From Duganella sp. CF402 (GTDB taxonomy: Bacteria; Pseudomonadota; Gammaproteobacteria; Burkholderiales; Burkholderiaceae_D): DNA of 64,000 bases. The DNA is taken from assembly GCF_900109645.1 (NCBI RefSeq), contig NZ_FOBG01000002.1, positions 310,001 to 374,000 of the forward strand, in the 5' to 3' direction. Made by a program: the position numbers and the translations under genes. The first letter of the stretch is position 1. The number at the start of each line of letters is the position of its first letter. This document shows, piece by piece, positions 25,372 to 35,537 of this stretch. The notes under the pieces are model-generated. The model was not told where the DNA came from. It did no database searches and saw only the letters and a program-made list of their open reading frames with translations.

Positions 25372-26124
25372 CTATGCCAATCGCGATCTCCCCCGAAGAG
25401 TGCGTTTCAGCACTGGATGCGCATGGTCGCACAACAGGAAGCCATGTTTGACGCCGCCTTCTGAATCGAAACTATCCTTGATGACATCCCAGTATTTGGA
25501 ATCGCCATGTTCGAAATGGGGAAAGATGGCGAACGCCACCAGGTCAGCCAGCTGGATCAAACGGGAAGCACGAGAATCCAGAAAAACTGGGACCTCAACA
25601 TAGTTCCGGGTTTTGCCATAGGAGTGGCCGCGATGCTTGAACTCACGTGCCAAGGTCTGAAAACGCTGCTCGGTGCTGGACTCATCAAACAGCATAAGCC
25701 CACGTTGATGGTCATTGAACTTGGTATGGCAACGTTGTAGAAAAAGGTCGAAGCGCCGGGCCAGTTGTTCGAAACATACATGGACTGGATCCTTCCCTAC
25801 CAGCGCCGTCTTCTCCACTACGCAAGCAAAAAGTCTTACCCCCTTGGGTTGGCCAACCACGCCGACTCTAAGCGCTTCCACGATAAGCGACTCTCGCTGT
25901 TCCGGAGATGCAATCTTACGCCATACGCCTTTACCTGATCGCATCGGGGAACCATGAAACTCCAGCTCATTCGGGAAGTCGGGAGCAATTCGGGCAGCAA
26001 TGTCGTCCAGACTTTTTTCTATCCAGTGCGTCGTCCGCTCGAACACGGAAACGCCGGCCAACACAAAGTAACGTTGGCTTGCATCAGTTGTCGCACCCGA
26101 TTCATCGACATACAGCAAATGCAT
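25372..26124 (-). CDS. DUF3800 family protein
   Basis: This 250-residue cytoplasmic protein has the DUF3800 layout: MHLLYVDESGATTD at the start, YFVLAGVSVFERTTHWIE, a middle region with FDESSTEQRFQTLAREF and the C-terminal LIQLADLVAFAIFPHFEHGD. DUF3800 is thought to have an RNase H-like fold, and the family is frequent on mobile and defence-rich DNA; no activity is established. The ATG at 26124 has GGAG upstream; the open frame extends 58 codons further but the family begins at this Met. A hairpin with a T4 run lies 21-48 bases before the start. Confidence 0.8.
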   Translation of the reverse strand: MHLLYVDESGATTDASQRYFVLAGVSVFERTTHWIEKSLDDIAARIAPDFPNELEFHGSPMRSGKGVWRKIASPEQRESLIVEALRVGVVGQPKGVRLFACVVEKTALVGKDPVHVCFEQLARRFDLFLQRCHTKFNDHQRGLMLFDESSTEQRFQTLAREFKHRGHSYGKTRNYVEVPVFLDSRASRLIQLADLVAFAIFPHFEHGDSKYWDVIKDSFDSEGGVKHGFLLCDHAHPVLKRTLRGRSRLA

Positions 26125-26144
26125 GAGCGAGCGCTCCGCAAATG

Positions 26145-26172
26145 AAAACGGGCTGCCAAAATTAGCAGCCCG
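26145..26172 (-). terminator. Hairpin with T-run just upstream of the DUF3800 gene
   Basis: On the minus strand CGGGCTGC (8 bp) pairs with GCAGCCCG around an 8-base loop and is followed by TTTTCATTT. It could end transcripts coming from the right or act as a leader attenuator, since a TATAAT-like box on the minus strand (26246-26251) lies upstream of it. The remainder of the 26125-26441 gap shows no gene. Confidence 0.5.
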
Positions 26173-26441
26173 CAAAGCATTCGGTGAGCCAAGTGGAACA
26201 AACGTCCAACGCACCACAAAAGGCAGTGCTCCCGACCCATAGCAAATTATACAGTAAATTTTTGCACTGATCCCTGCTATGCCTACGCCATCGATCACTT
26301 TCTCGCCGTATTACATCGCACCAGCTCTCAGATTTCCCCGACGTGACGGTGAAGAATATCACGAGCAATTTTTCACAAACGGCAGCGCCGGCCTCTTTTT
26401 TGATAAACCTAGATTTGCATCAATACACGGCCTCGCGGAAA

Positions 26442-26747
26442 TCACGCCCTCGTAGCTGCGCGGCGCTCTAGCCACTCGCGACCGCCGTTGTCCAGTGCTT
26501 TAGACACCACCGCCACCGGCAGGCTGTACACCGTCGCCCAAGTGGCGCGCCCGTCGCCGGAGTTGGAGGGGAAGCTGCTGGACTCGATTGGCCAGTGGTA
26601 CTTGCGCTTCAAGGTTTTGACGATGGCGGCGAGCGAGGTACGCCCCTGCAACGGCTCGGCGCCGGTCTGGTCGGCATCCGACAGCAGCACCGCCAGCACG
26701 GCGCCGCGCGCGGTCAGCGGACCGGGGAACTTGGGAGTTTTTGACAT
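26442..26747 (-). CDS. Small conserved protein, winged-helix-like, unknown role
   Basis: This 101-residue basic protein opens MSKTPKFPGPLTARGAVLAV. The stretch LQGRTSLAAIVKTLKRKYHW and a following hydrophobic strand look like a small helix-turn-helix or winged-helix unit. No catalytic motif or signal peptide is seen. The frame has normal high-GC third positions, which supports a real gene. It stands alone, about 280 bp upstream of tRNA-Ser. No partner or function can be proposed. Confidence 0.6.
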   Translation of the reverse strand: MSKTPKFPGPLTARGAVLAVLLSDADQTGAEPLQGRTSLAAIVKTLKRKYHWPIESSSFPSNSGDGRATWATVYSLPVAVVSKALDNGGREWLERRAATRA

Positions 26748-27026
26748 TCCGTCATTCTAGCGGAAGCCAGTTTTCTGAGTGATTCCAGCATCAGCTCAGC
26801 GACCGCTCAACGCTCGCGCCTCGCCATCGAAGAAGAGCTGTTCGGGATGTAGAGGGAAATGGTGCTTGTGGGAATTTTTTTGTGGCGCTACGCGCGGCGC
26901 CTCCGGCGCGCCACCGCGTAGCGGTGGCAGATGGACGATTCGGAGCGGCTCGCCCCGGTAGGGGCGATGCCTTCGAATCCCCCGCGCAGAGCCCGCAGGG
27001 GCTCTGCTTCTCTCTGCCAGAAATGC

Positions 27027-27053
27027 AAAAAGCCGCCCGAAGGCGGCTTTTTT
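27027..27053 (-). terminator. Intrinsic terminator of tRNA-Ser
   Basis: AAGCCGCC-TTCG-GGCGGCTT, an 8-bp stem with a stable TTCG tetraloop followed by a T-run on the minus strand, lies seven bases after the tRNA 3' end. Its A-rich left flank also allows termination from the plus side. Confidence 0.85.
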
Positions 27054-27059
27054 CAATTC

Positions 27060-27149
27060 TGGCGGAGAGAGGGGGATTCGAACCCCCGATAGGTTTGACC
27101 CTATACACGCTTTCCAGGCGTGCGACTTCAACCACTCATCCACCTCTCC
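27060..27149 (-). tRNA. tRNA-Ser (anticodon GGA)
   Basis: The minus strand folds into a 90-base class II tRNA. GGAGAGG pairs with CCTCTCC in the acceptor, the anticodon stem-loop is GCACGCCTGGAAAGCGTGT with anticodon GGA, a long variable arm follows, and the T arm contains GGTTCGAATCC. Discriminator G and CCA are encoded. It reads UCC/UCU serine codons. Confidence 0.95.
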
Positions 27150-27212
27150 AGGTCTTCCCAATCCTCGGGAAGCGCCGAATTATAGCAAAGATTCCCAATA
27201 GTACAAAACTTC

Positions 27213-29198
<1,986 letters not shown>

Positions 29199-29408
29199 GG
29201 TGTCTCCAAATGTAGTAATCGTTTGCTATCAACATTAAACGTGATCGCTTACTGCGCCCTTACAGCCGCACACCTCCCCGGCGGAGGATGGCATGCCGGA
29301 CAATTTTACCAATTTTTCATGATGCCCTACCGATGCGGTCGCCCGGCAGCACGTGTAGAATATCGGCACGTCTTCGTAGTCTGCCTCATTTTCAGGAGTT
29401 TTGCCCCA

Positions 29409-30002
29409 ATGACCGAGCCTAATCAGAAGCTGCGCCCCCTGCCCGCTTTTATTTTCATGTCCCGCTGGCTGCAACTGCCGCTCTACCTCGGCCTGATCCT
29501 GGCGCAGTGCGTCTATGTGTTCCATTTCTGGGTCGAGCTCAAGGACCTGATCGGCGCCGCGCTCGGCAACGAAGACGCGCTCAAACACATCCTGCAAGCC
29601 GTTGCCGTGCCCGGCGCGCCGCTGCCGGAGAAGCTCAATGAAACCACCATCATGCTGGTAGTGCTCGGCCTGATCGACGTGGTGATGATTTCCAATCTGC
29701 TGGTGATGGTCATCATCGGCGGCTACGAGACCTTTATCTCGCGCATGAATCTCGATACCCATCCAGACCAGCCGGAGTGGCTGTCGCACGTGAACGCTTC
29801 CGTGCTGAAGACCAAGCTGGCAATGGCGATCATCGGCATTTCCTCGATCCACCTGCTGAAAACTTTTATCAACGCCGCTTCGTACAAGCCCGAGGTGATC
29901 GCTGCGCAAACCATTATTCACGTCGTGTTCCTGCTGTCGGCCCTGGCGATTTCGTACACCGACCGCATCACCACGCTGACGCACCACGATTCCAAACACT
30001 AA
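29409..30002 (+). CDS. YqhA/UPF0114 family membrane protein
   Basis: This 197-residue inner-membrane protein of the TIGR00645/UPF0114 family is made of four hydrophobic spans: FIFMSRWLQLPLYLGLILAQ, IMLVVLGLIDVVMISNLLVM followed by the conserved VIIGGYETFISRM, KLAMAIIGISSIHLLKTFI, and IHVVFLLSALAISYTDRITT. The ATG at 29409 is used, since the open frame further upstream lacks family similarity. The gene ends 16 bp before the fumarase gene and probably shares its transcript. Family members have no firmly established function. Confidence 0.9.
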   Translation: MTEPNQKLRPLPAFIFMSRWLQLPLYLGLILAQCVYVFHFWVELKDLIGAALGNEDALKHILQAVAVPGAPLPEKLNETTIMLVVLGLIDVVMISNLLVMVIIGGYETFISRMNLDTHPDQPEWLSHVNASVLKTKLAMAIIGISSIHLLKTFINAASYKPEVIAAQTIIHVVFLLSALAISYTDRITTLTHHDSKH

Positions 30003-30018
30003 CCCACGCGAGAACATC

Positions 30019-31548
30019 ATGACCATCATAAAGCAAGAAGACCTGATCGAATCCGTCGCCGCCGCGCTGCAGTACATCAGCTACTACCACCCTGCTGATT
30101 ACATCGAGCACTTGGCCCGCGCCTACGAGCACGAGCAGAGCCCGGCCGCGAAAGACGCCATCGCGCAGATCCTGACCAACTCGCGCATGTGCGCCGAGGG
30201 CAAGCGTCCGATCTGCCAGGATACCGGCATCGTCAACGTCTTCCTGAAGATCGGCATGGGTGTGCGCTTTGAAGGCTTCAGCGGCACCGTCACCGACGCG
30301 GTCAACGAGGGCGTGCGCCGCGCCTACAACTACGACGACAACAAGCTGCGCGCGTCGATCGTGGCCGACCCGCACTTCGACCGCAAGAACACCAAGGACA
30401 ACACGCCAGCCGTGGTCCACATGGAGCTGGTGGAAGGCAATACCGTCGACGTGAAGGTCGCAGCCAAAGGCGGCGGCTCGGAAAATAAATCCAAGATGAT
30501 CATGATGAATCCTTCCGATTCGCTGATCGACTGGGTACTGAAAACCGTGCCAACGATGGGCGCCGGCTGGTGCCCGCCTGGCATGCTGGGCATCGGCATC
30601 GGCGGCACCGCCGAGAAGGCCATGCTGATGGCAAAAGAAGTGCTGATGGAAGACATCGACATGTTCGAACTGAAGCAGCGCGGCCCGCAGAACAAGCTGG
30701 AAGAACTGCGTATCGAACTGTGCGACAAGATCAATGCGCTGGGCATCGGCGCCCAAGGCCTGGGCGGCCTGACCACGGTGCTGGACGTGAAGATCATGAT
30801 GCACCCGACCCACGCTGCATCGAAGCCGGTCGCCATGATCCCGAACTGCGCCGCCACCCGTCACGGCCACTTCGTGCTGGACGGCTCCGGTCCTGCCTAC
30901 ATGACCCCGCCACCGCTGTCGACCTGGCCTGATGTGTCGTGGGCGCCGGACACCGAGAAATCGAAGCGCGTGAATCTGGACACCCTGACCAAGGAAGAAG
31001 TCGCCTCGTGGACGCCGGGCCAGACCCTGCTGTTGAACGGCAAGATGCTGACCGGCCGCGACGCCGCGCACAAACGCATCCAGGACATGCTGGCCAAGGG
31101 CGAACCGCTGCCGGTGGACTTCAAGAACCGCGTGATCTACTACGTCGGTCCGGTCGATCCAGTGCGCGATGAAGTGGTCGGCCCAGCCGGCCCAACCACC
31201 GCCACCCGCATGGACAAGTTCACCGACATGATGCTGGAACAAACCGGCCTGATCGCGATGATCGGTAAAGCCGAACGCGGCCCTGCTGCGATCGAGTCGA
31301 TCAAGAAGCACAAATCGGCTTACCTGATGGCGGTGGGCGGCTCGGCCTATCTGGTGTCGAAAGCCATCAAGCAATCGAAGGTGCTGGGCTTTGCCGACAT
31401 GGGCATGGAAGCGATCTACGAGTTTGAAGTGGTCGACATGCCAGTCACCGTGGCGGTGGATTCGCAAGGCAGCTCGGTGCACAACACCGGCCCGGCGGAA
31501 TGGAAGGCGCGCATCGAGCAGCTCAACGTTCCTGTCGTGACTGCCTGA
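30019..31548 (+). CDS. fumA: Fumarate hydratase, class I (iron-sulfur)
   Basis: This 509-residue cytoplasmic TCA-cycle enzyme interconverts fumarate and malate and needs a [4Fe-4S] cluster. The alpha- and beta-type regions are fused in one chain, as in FumA/FumB. Likely cluster Cys residues are in RPICQDTGIVN (about 65), GAGWCPPGM and PNCAATRHGHF. The C-terminal part has LTGRDAAHKRI, VYYVGP-like text (IYYVGPVDPVRDE), GPTTATRMDKF and the final AVDSQGSSVHNTGP. It lies between the YqhA-family gene (16 bp) and murI, with a TGATG stop-start overlap to murI, so the three are probably co-transcribed. Confidence 0.95.
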   Translation: MTIIKQEDLIESVAAALQYISYYHPADYIEHLARAYEHEQSPAAKDAIAQILTNSRMCAEGKRPICQDTGIVNVFLKIGMGVRFEGFSGTVTDAVNEGVRRAYNYDDNKLRASIVADPHFDRKNTKDNTPAVVHMELVEGNTVDVKVAAKGGGSENKSKMIMMNPSDSLIDWVLKTVPTMGAGWCPPGMLGIGIGGTAEKAMLMAKEVLMEDIDMFELKQRGPQNKLEELRIELCDKINALGIGAQGLGGLTTVLDVKIMMHPTHAASKPVAMIPNCAATRHGHFVLDGSGPAYMTPPPLSTWPDVSWAPDTEKSKRVNLDTLTKEEVASWTPGQTLLLNGKMLTGRDAAHKRIQDMLAKGEPLPVDFKNRVIYYVGPVDPVRDEVVGPAGPTTATRMDKFTDMMLEQTGLIAMIGKAERGPAAIESIKKHKSAYLMAVGGSAYLVSKAIKQSKVLGFADMGMEAIYEFEVVDMPVTVAVDSQGSSVHNTGPAEWKARIEQLNVPVVTA

Positions 31549-32372
31549 TGCCAGTGGCCCGCTCTCCCGGCGCGCCGATAGGCGTCTTCGATTCCGGCGT
31601 GGGCGGGCTGTCGGTGCTGCGCCATATCTGCGCGCAGCTGCCGCATGAGGAGGTGCTGTACTTCGCCGACTCTGGCCACGCGCCGTATGGCGACAAGACC
31701 GAAGAGTATGTGGTTGAGCGCGCGCTGGCGGTGACGGCCTTCCTGCTGTCGCACGGCGCCAAGGCGCTGGTGGTGGCCTGCAATACCGCCACCGTGGCGG
31801 CCATCAAGGCGGTGCGGGCGCGCTATCCCGAGCTGCCGGTGGTCGGCGTTGAGCCTGGCCTCAAGCCGGCCGCCGCCGCCACGCGCAGCGGCAAGGTCGG
31901 CGTGCTGGCGACGGCGCGCACGCTCAAGGGCGAGAAATTCCTGCAACTGCGTGAGCAGATCAGCGCGGCCACCCAGGCCGAGTTCCTGCTGCAGCCGGCT
32001 GTAGGTCTCGTCAATGAAATCGAAAAAGGCGACCTGCACTCGCCGGCGATCGCCGACATGCTGGAGCGCTACGTGGCGCCGCTGCTCGACCAGGGGGCCG
32101 ATACGCTGGTGCTCGGCTGCACCCACTACCCGTTCGTCCGCGACGGCATCGAGCGTGTACTGCGCGAGCATGCGCGCGACGATGTCACGCTGATCGATAC
32201 CGGCGATGCGGTGGCGCGCCAGCTGGTCCGTTTGCTGGAAGCGGGCGGCTTGCTGCGTGCGTCCGGCGCCAGCGTGCTGCGCGGCTACACCACCGGCGAT
32301 GCGGTGGCACTGGCGCAAGCGTTTGCCGATTTGCTGGGCCTGCAGCCGGCGGTCGAAAAGGTTGATGTTTAG
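31548..32372 (+). CDS. murI: Glutamate racemase
   Basis: This cytoplasmic enzyme makes D-glutamate for peptidoglycan. It has 274 residues. The catalytic pair of cysteines lies in VVACNTATVAAI (about residue 75) and LGCTHYPFVRDG (about 186). The first strand has GVFDSGVGGLSVLRHI and the substrate loop has FADSGHAPYGDKTEEYV. The ATG at 31548 shares its A with the fumarase stop (TGATG), showing coupling; the open frame beginning at 31500 lies within the fumarase gene and is not used. A gap of about 110 bases with a tRNA promoter follows. Confidence 0.96.
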   Translation: MPVARSPGAPIGVFDSGVGGLSVLRHICAQLPHEEVLYFADSGHAPYGDKTEEYVVERALAVTAFLLSHGAKALVVACNTATVAAIKAVRARYPELPVVGVEPGLKPAAAATRSGKVGVLATARTLKGEKFLQLREQISAATQAEFLLQPAVGLVNEIEKGDLHSPAIADMLERYVAPLLDQGADTLVLGCTHYPFVRDGIERVLREHARDDVTLIDTGDAVARQLVRLLEAGGLLRASGASVLRGYTTGDAVALAQAFADLLGLQPAVEKVDV

Positions 32373-32410
32373 ACCATCGGCAGGTTTCGAAAAAAATGCT
32401 GCAATTAAAT

Positions 32411-32439
32411 TTGCAGGAATCGGAATCGGCTTGTATAAT
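32411..32439 (+). promoter_or_regulatory. Sigma-70 promoter of tRNA-His
   Basis: TTGCAG (32411-32416) and a perfect TATAAT (32434-32439) are separated by 17 bases, about 40 bases before the tRNA 5' end. Confidence 0.8.
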
Positions 32440-32479
32440 TCTGGCTCGTTGTTCAGCAGTAGTTGAATAACAAAACAGC

Positions 32480-32556
32480 GGTGGCTGTAGCTCAGTTGGT
32501 AGAGTCCAGGATTGTGATTCCTGTTGTCGTGGGTTCGAGCCCCATCAGCCACCCCA
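32480..32556 (+). tRNA. tRNA-His (anticodon GTG)
   Basis: The 77-base cloverleaf begins with the extra G-1 typical of tRNA-His (GGTGGCTGTAGC). The anticodon loop is ATTGTGATT with anticodon GTG, the T arm is GTGGGTTCGAGCCCCAT, and the 3' CCA is encoded. It reads CAC/CAU. Confidence 0.96.
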
Positions 32557-32567
32557 AGAATTAAGTG

Positions 32568-32595
32568 AAAAGCCCAGTCTCTGACTGGGCTTTTT
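32568..32595 (+). terminator. Intrinsic terminator of tRNA-His
   Basis: AAAAGCCCAGTC-TCT-GACTGGGCTTTTT forms a strong stem with a T-run 12 bases after the tRNA. The A/T flanks make it usable from both sides. Confidence 0.9.
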
Positions 32596-32697
32596 GCGTT
32601 TGCAAGCCCGCACATTTGATGCAGATCTAATCGCGCGCTGATTGAAGAGCTACGCTGGTCCCAATGTGCAGAGAGGAGGCCGCCATGTGCCCCATGA

Positions 32698-32853
32698 GCT
32701 TGCTTGAGTTTGCAGACCTTCCAGACGCACGCCTTGCAGACCTTCGCTACCAAAGCGGAGGTGACCAATGTTGTGCATCAGATGACCTGGCGAATGGCAG
32801 GATTCACCGTCGTCCTGATCACCGCGATTATCGGCTCAGCGCGCTATCTTTAA
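32698..32853 (+). pseudogene. C-terminal remnant of a small single-span membrane protein
   Basis: The frame reads LQTFQTHALQTFATKAEVTN then WRMAGFTVVLITAIIGSARYL and stops. This is the usual tail (xTKAE linker, WR, one membrane span) of a common small coiled-coil membrane protein of this bacterial group, comparable in layout to the gene at 14519. The frame opens just after a TGA and has no credible start. It includes a near-repeat of TTGCAGACCTTC (two copies). It is probably a truncated relic. Confidence 0.35.
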
Positions 32854-33257
32854 GTGCGCGCCGCAGCGCGCTGCGCTTTGATCTGGACGGCGAGCTTGTC
32901 CAGCGTGTCCTTCACGGTCCCAGGGTTGAAGGGTTTGACGATGTAGGCCTTGGCGCCGTTGCGCAGCGACTGCTCGACCGTGGTGCGGTCGGTACTGGCG
33001 GTGACCATCAGCACCGCCGCTTTCGGCTGCCTCTCGCGTATCCAGTTGAGCAAGGTCAGGCCGTCGCCATCGGGCATCACCACGTCAAGGCAGATGATGT
33101 CGGCACGGATAGAACGCAGCCGCAAACGCGCCGATTCCGCCGTGGCCGCATCGCCCACCACATCGTAGTCGTCACCCTGGATAATCACGCGCAGCAAGCC
33201 GCGCGTCATCTCATTGTCGTCGATGATAAAAACGCGAAGTCCGTGGTGCTCCGGCAT
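32850..33257 (-). CDS. Single-domain response regulator (CheY-like)
   Basis: This 135-residue receiver has no output domain. The acidic pair is in VFIIDDNEMTRG, the phospho-acceptor Asp in IICLDVVMPDGDGL (about residue 59), the Thr in LMVTASTDRT, and the Lys in YIVKPFNPGT. It must work through protein-protein contacts, for example with a motor or as a phosphorelay shuttle. The start at 33257 has GGGAGAATC upstream. No histidine kinase is adjacent; the receptor at 35538 and the hybrid kinase at 18988 are the nearest signalling genes. Confidence 0.9.
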   Translation of the reverse strand: MPEHHGLRVFIIDDNEMTRGLLRVIIQGDDYDVVGDAATAESARLRLRSIRADIICLDVVMPDGDGLTLLNWIRERQPKAAVLMVTASTDRTTVEQSLRNGAKAYIVKPFNPGTVKDTLDKLAVQIKAQRAAART

Positions 33258-33440
33258 GAGATTCTCCCGTGGCTGGCATGCCGTCGACTATAACTTAATG
33301 CTCACACCTATGCACTCGGTTACAACTTTTTGCATCAGCACATTGCCCGTTGGAACTAGATTACCGCTACAATGACATGTCTTTTGCATTCCCATGCAAA
33401 ACCGCATCAGCTCGCTTATCCCCTGAATTCGCACAAGTCT

Positions 33441-33890
33441 ATGTCACAAGAAAAACCGATTTCCGAAGTCAACACCTATGGCAAAGATACGCCCGTAGGC
33501 CGCCCCGACACCGATGGCCGCGCCGCCGTATTCGTGCCGACGTCCAGCTTTGACGCTGCCAACAACGCCAACATCCGCCTGGGCGCCGGCATTGTCGGCT
33601 TCGGCAATCCGGACGGTACGCTGACGGTCTATTTCGAGAGCAACCGCTTCGACGAGACCAGCCTGCATAAATGGGAAAACAAGGCCCGCAAGGCCTACGA
33701 CCGCATGGTGGCCGGCGCGCCGACCGTCTCCAAGGCCAAGATCAACGCCAGCATGCTGGAACAGATCGGCATCATCGATGGCATGGGCATCCACCTCAAG
33801 CAACCGGAACGACTGGAGCAATGGCTGGAACGCGCCAACGCGCTGGATACCGCGCCAGCCAGCCCGATCACGCTGTGGAAAACCAAATAA
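33441..33890 (+). CDS. Conserved hypothetical protein
   Basis: This 149-residue soluble protein is taken from the ATG at 33441 (MSQEKPISEVNTYGKDTPVG); the open frame begins 23 codons earlier but that part looks non-coding. The middle reads LGAGIVGFGNPDGTLTVYFE, and the C-terminal half is helical and charged (HKWENKARKAYDRMVAG, MGIHLKQPERLEQWLERANA). No signal peptide, membrane span or catalytic motif is seen. Codon use is like that of core genes. The function is unknown. Confidence 0.65.
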   Translation: MSQEKPISEVNTYGKDTPVGRPDTDGRAAVFVPTSSFDAANNANIRLGAGIVGFGNPDGTLTVYFESNRFDETSLHKWENKARKAYDRMVAGAPTVSKAKINASMLEQIGIIDGMGIHLKQPERLEQWLERANALDTAPASPITLWKTK

Positions 33891-34012
33891 AGTTGGTGAA
33901 AAGATAGAGACGGGTATTTGTCCTACATGGCGTCGGACATTTGGCTGATGTCGACATCCCGGGCCCTGGACTATGCTGGAGACATCTGCAGTCCCCACTC
34001 CAGGAGCCCGTT

Positions 34013-34132
34013 ATGGCACGCTATCTACACATCGCGTTTGGCGCATTGCTCATCATGGTGGCAGGCGCTTCCGCTTATGAACTGTGCTCAGAGAATATCC
34101 TGAACCAGGCTTCGATCTACGTGCTGCGCTGA
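34013..34132 (+). CDS. Very small hydrophobic protein
   Basis: A 39-residue frame starts at 34013 with CAGGAG upstream: one hydrophobic segment (LHIAFGALLIMVAGASAYEL) followed by a short polar tail with one Cys. It could be a tiny membrane protein or an exported peptide. The good ribosome site is the main support. Confidence 0.4.
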   Translation: MARYLHIAFGALLIMVAGASAYELCSENILNQASIYVLR

Positions 34133-34136
34133 AAAA

Positions 34137-34532
34137 TCAGCGGTGGCGATAATGGCCACGCCCACCCCAGCGGCTGCCACAGCACCAGCGGCCAAACGAA
34201 AAATCAAGACCGATCGATACCGGCGGGTAGTAATAAGCCGGCGCAGGCGCGTAGTACACCGGTGCCGGCGCGTAGTAGACCGGCTGGCTGACGTACGTGG
34301 TGCTCGTGGTATAAGCCGGCTGCGTGCTGTAGGTGACGCGTGATGGCTGGGCCGGCAATTCTTCCGTCCAGGTGCCCGACTGTACCTGAGCGCCGGCCGG
34401 CAGCACTTCCACCGTATGCCACTGGTACGGATCCTGTACCCGCGCAGGGGCGGCCGCATAGTAGCCTGGACGCTGCGTGGCGCAGCCAGTCAGCGCCGCC
34501 AGCGCGGCAACTGCAACAACGATAGTTTTCAT
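34137..34532 (-). CDS. Tyr/Pro-rich lipoprotein
   Basis: This 131-residue protein starts at ATG 34532 behind GAGGAGA. The signal peptide ends in a lipobox LAALTGCAT, so the mature protein is probably lipid-anchored. The middle has a conserved-looking region (QWHTVEVLPAGAQVQSGTW), then low-complexity repeats of YYAPAP and TTYVSQPVYY, and a C-terminal Gly/Arg/His-rich end. Short lipoproteins of this look are common in Burkholderiales and have no assigned role. It converges with the tiny gene at 34013. Confidence 0.65.
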   Translation of the reverse strand: MKTIVVAVAALAALTGCATQRPGYYAAAPARVQDPYQWHTVEVLPAGAQVQSGTWTEELPAQPSRVTYSTQPAYTTSTTYVSQPVYYAPAPVYYAPAPAYYYPPVSIGLDFSFGRWCCGSRWGGRGHYRHR

Positions 34533-34631
34533 GGCGGTTCTCCTCATTCCAGATCGTACTATATAAGGAAGCGCAGCACCGTTCCCTTGCCATTACAGTT
34601 TATTACACTCGCCATACAAGTTATACACGCG

Positions 34632-34663
34632 AAAAAAAAGGAACCGCAGGCGGTTCCTTTTTT
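34632..34663. terminator. Bidirectional terminator
   Basis: An A8 run, GGAACCGC-AG-GCGGTTCC stem and T6 run lie between the lipoprotein gene and the TonB-C-like genes. As both neighbours are on the minus strand, it ends the transcript of the gene at 34682 before the lipoprotein promoter. Confidence 0.8.
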
Positions 34664-34681
34664 ACGGGGGCAGATGCCGGA

Positions 34682-35029
34682 TCAGTCCAGTTTCCAGGCG
34701 TAGTCGACCTTGGTCCAGGTTTCGGCCGGTGCACCATCCTTGGTGCCCGGCTTGAACTTGCAAGCGCTCAGGGCCTTGATGGCGGCCTTGTCCAGATTCT
34801 TGAAGCCGCTGCTTTTCTCGACCTTGGAATCAGCCACGCTGCCGTCCGCCTTCACCAGGAAGGACATCGATACAGTACCCTGCTCTTCATTCATCAGGGA
34901 TGCTTTGGGGTATTCAGCCTTGCAGTTCTTGGCATCGAAACTGGCAGGAACTTCGGCGGCAAACACTGCCGGTGCGCTCGACACGAGCACTGCTGCAACC
35001 ACACCCAACCAACGCTTATTTGTAAACAT
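34682..35029 (-). CDS. Secreted TonB C-terminal-domain protein (copy 1)
   Basis: This 115-residue protein has a signal peptide (MFTNKRWLGVVAAVLVSSAPAVFAA) and then only the TonB C-terminal fold: YPKASLMNEEQGTVSMSFLV, DGSVADSKVEKSSGFKNLDK, ALSACKFKPG. The membrane anchor and Pro-rich spacer of true TonB are absent. Two conserved Cys (KNCKAEYP and SACKFKPG) suggest a disulfide. It is 70 bp downstream of a near-identical paralogue, a recent tandem duplication. It may bind TonB boxes or envelope partners; energising transport is unlikely without an anchor. Confidence 0.85.
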   Translation of the reverse strand: MFTNKRWLGVVAAVLVSSAPAVFAAEVPASFDAKNCKAEYPKASLMNEEQGTVSMSFLVKADGSVADSKVEKSSGFKNLDKAAIKALSACKFKPGTKDGAPAETWTKVDYAWKLD

Positions 35030-35101
35030 CTGATTTCCCCAAAGTGTAAGTATCTTATCCGGCACGCAGGCCATGCAAGAACATGGCCTGTTTGAGACTA
35101 A

Positions 35102-35431
35102 TTACAGCTTCCAGCTATAGTCGACCTTGGTCCAGGTCTGGGCAATCGCGCCATCCTTGGTGCCAGGTTTGAATTTGCAAGCGCTCAGGGCTTTCAGGGC
35201 AGCTTTGTCCAGGTTCTTGAAGCCGCTCGATTTTTCCACTTTGGACTCGACCACGTTGCCGTCGGTGCCGACCAGGAAGGCCATCGTTACATCGCCCTGC
35301 TCTTCGTTCATCAGCGAGGCTTTTGGATATTCTGCTTTGCAGTTCTTGTCGTTCAGCGAAGCAGGCACTTCACCGGCGAAGGCGGTCGAAGCAACGGACA
35401 GGATGACGGCGGCGAATACAGACTTGTTCAT
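35102..35431 (-). CDS. Secreted TonB C-terminal-domain protein (copy 2)
   Basis: This 109-residue paralogue of the next gene has a signal peptide (MNKSVFAAVILSVASTAFAG) and the same mature domain (NDKNCKAEYPKASLMNEEQG, KVEKSSGFKNLDKAALKALS). The start is ATG 35431, with GGGAAATCGC upstream. The signal peptides of the two copies differ much more than the mature domains, so the mature part is under strong constraint or has been converted. Function as for the neighbour. Confidence 0.85.
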   Translation of the reverse strand: MNKSVFAAVILSVASTAFAGEVPASLNDKNCKAEYPKASLMNEEQGDVTMAFLVGTDGNVVESKVEKSSGFKNLDKAALKALSACKFKPGTKDGAIAQTWTKVDYSWKL

Positions 35432-35537
35432 AATGCGATTTCCCAATAAATTGTTATTAACAACTGGTTAAACGAACTCCACAGCGGGCCATGTGTCCAC
35501 AAGGGCGGACGGCAGACTGCGGCAATAAAAGAACTGC

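Noticed and set aside
24429..25373. Repeated ATGAACCTAT at two sites
   Set aside because: Ten shared bases with no further similarity around them; expected by chance often enough in 64 kb.
34137..34532. YYAPAP repeats as a possible CRISPR-like or tandem DNA array
   Set aside because: They are short coding repeats within a lipoprotein gene, irregular in length, with no spacers.
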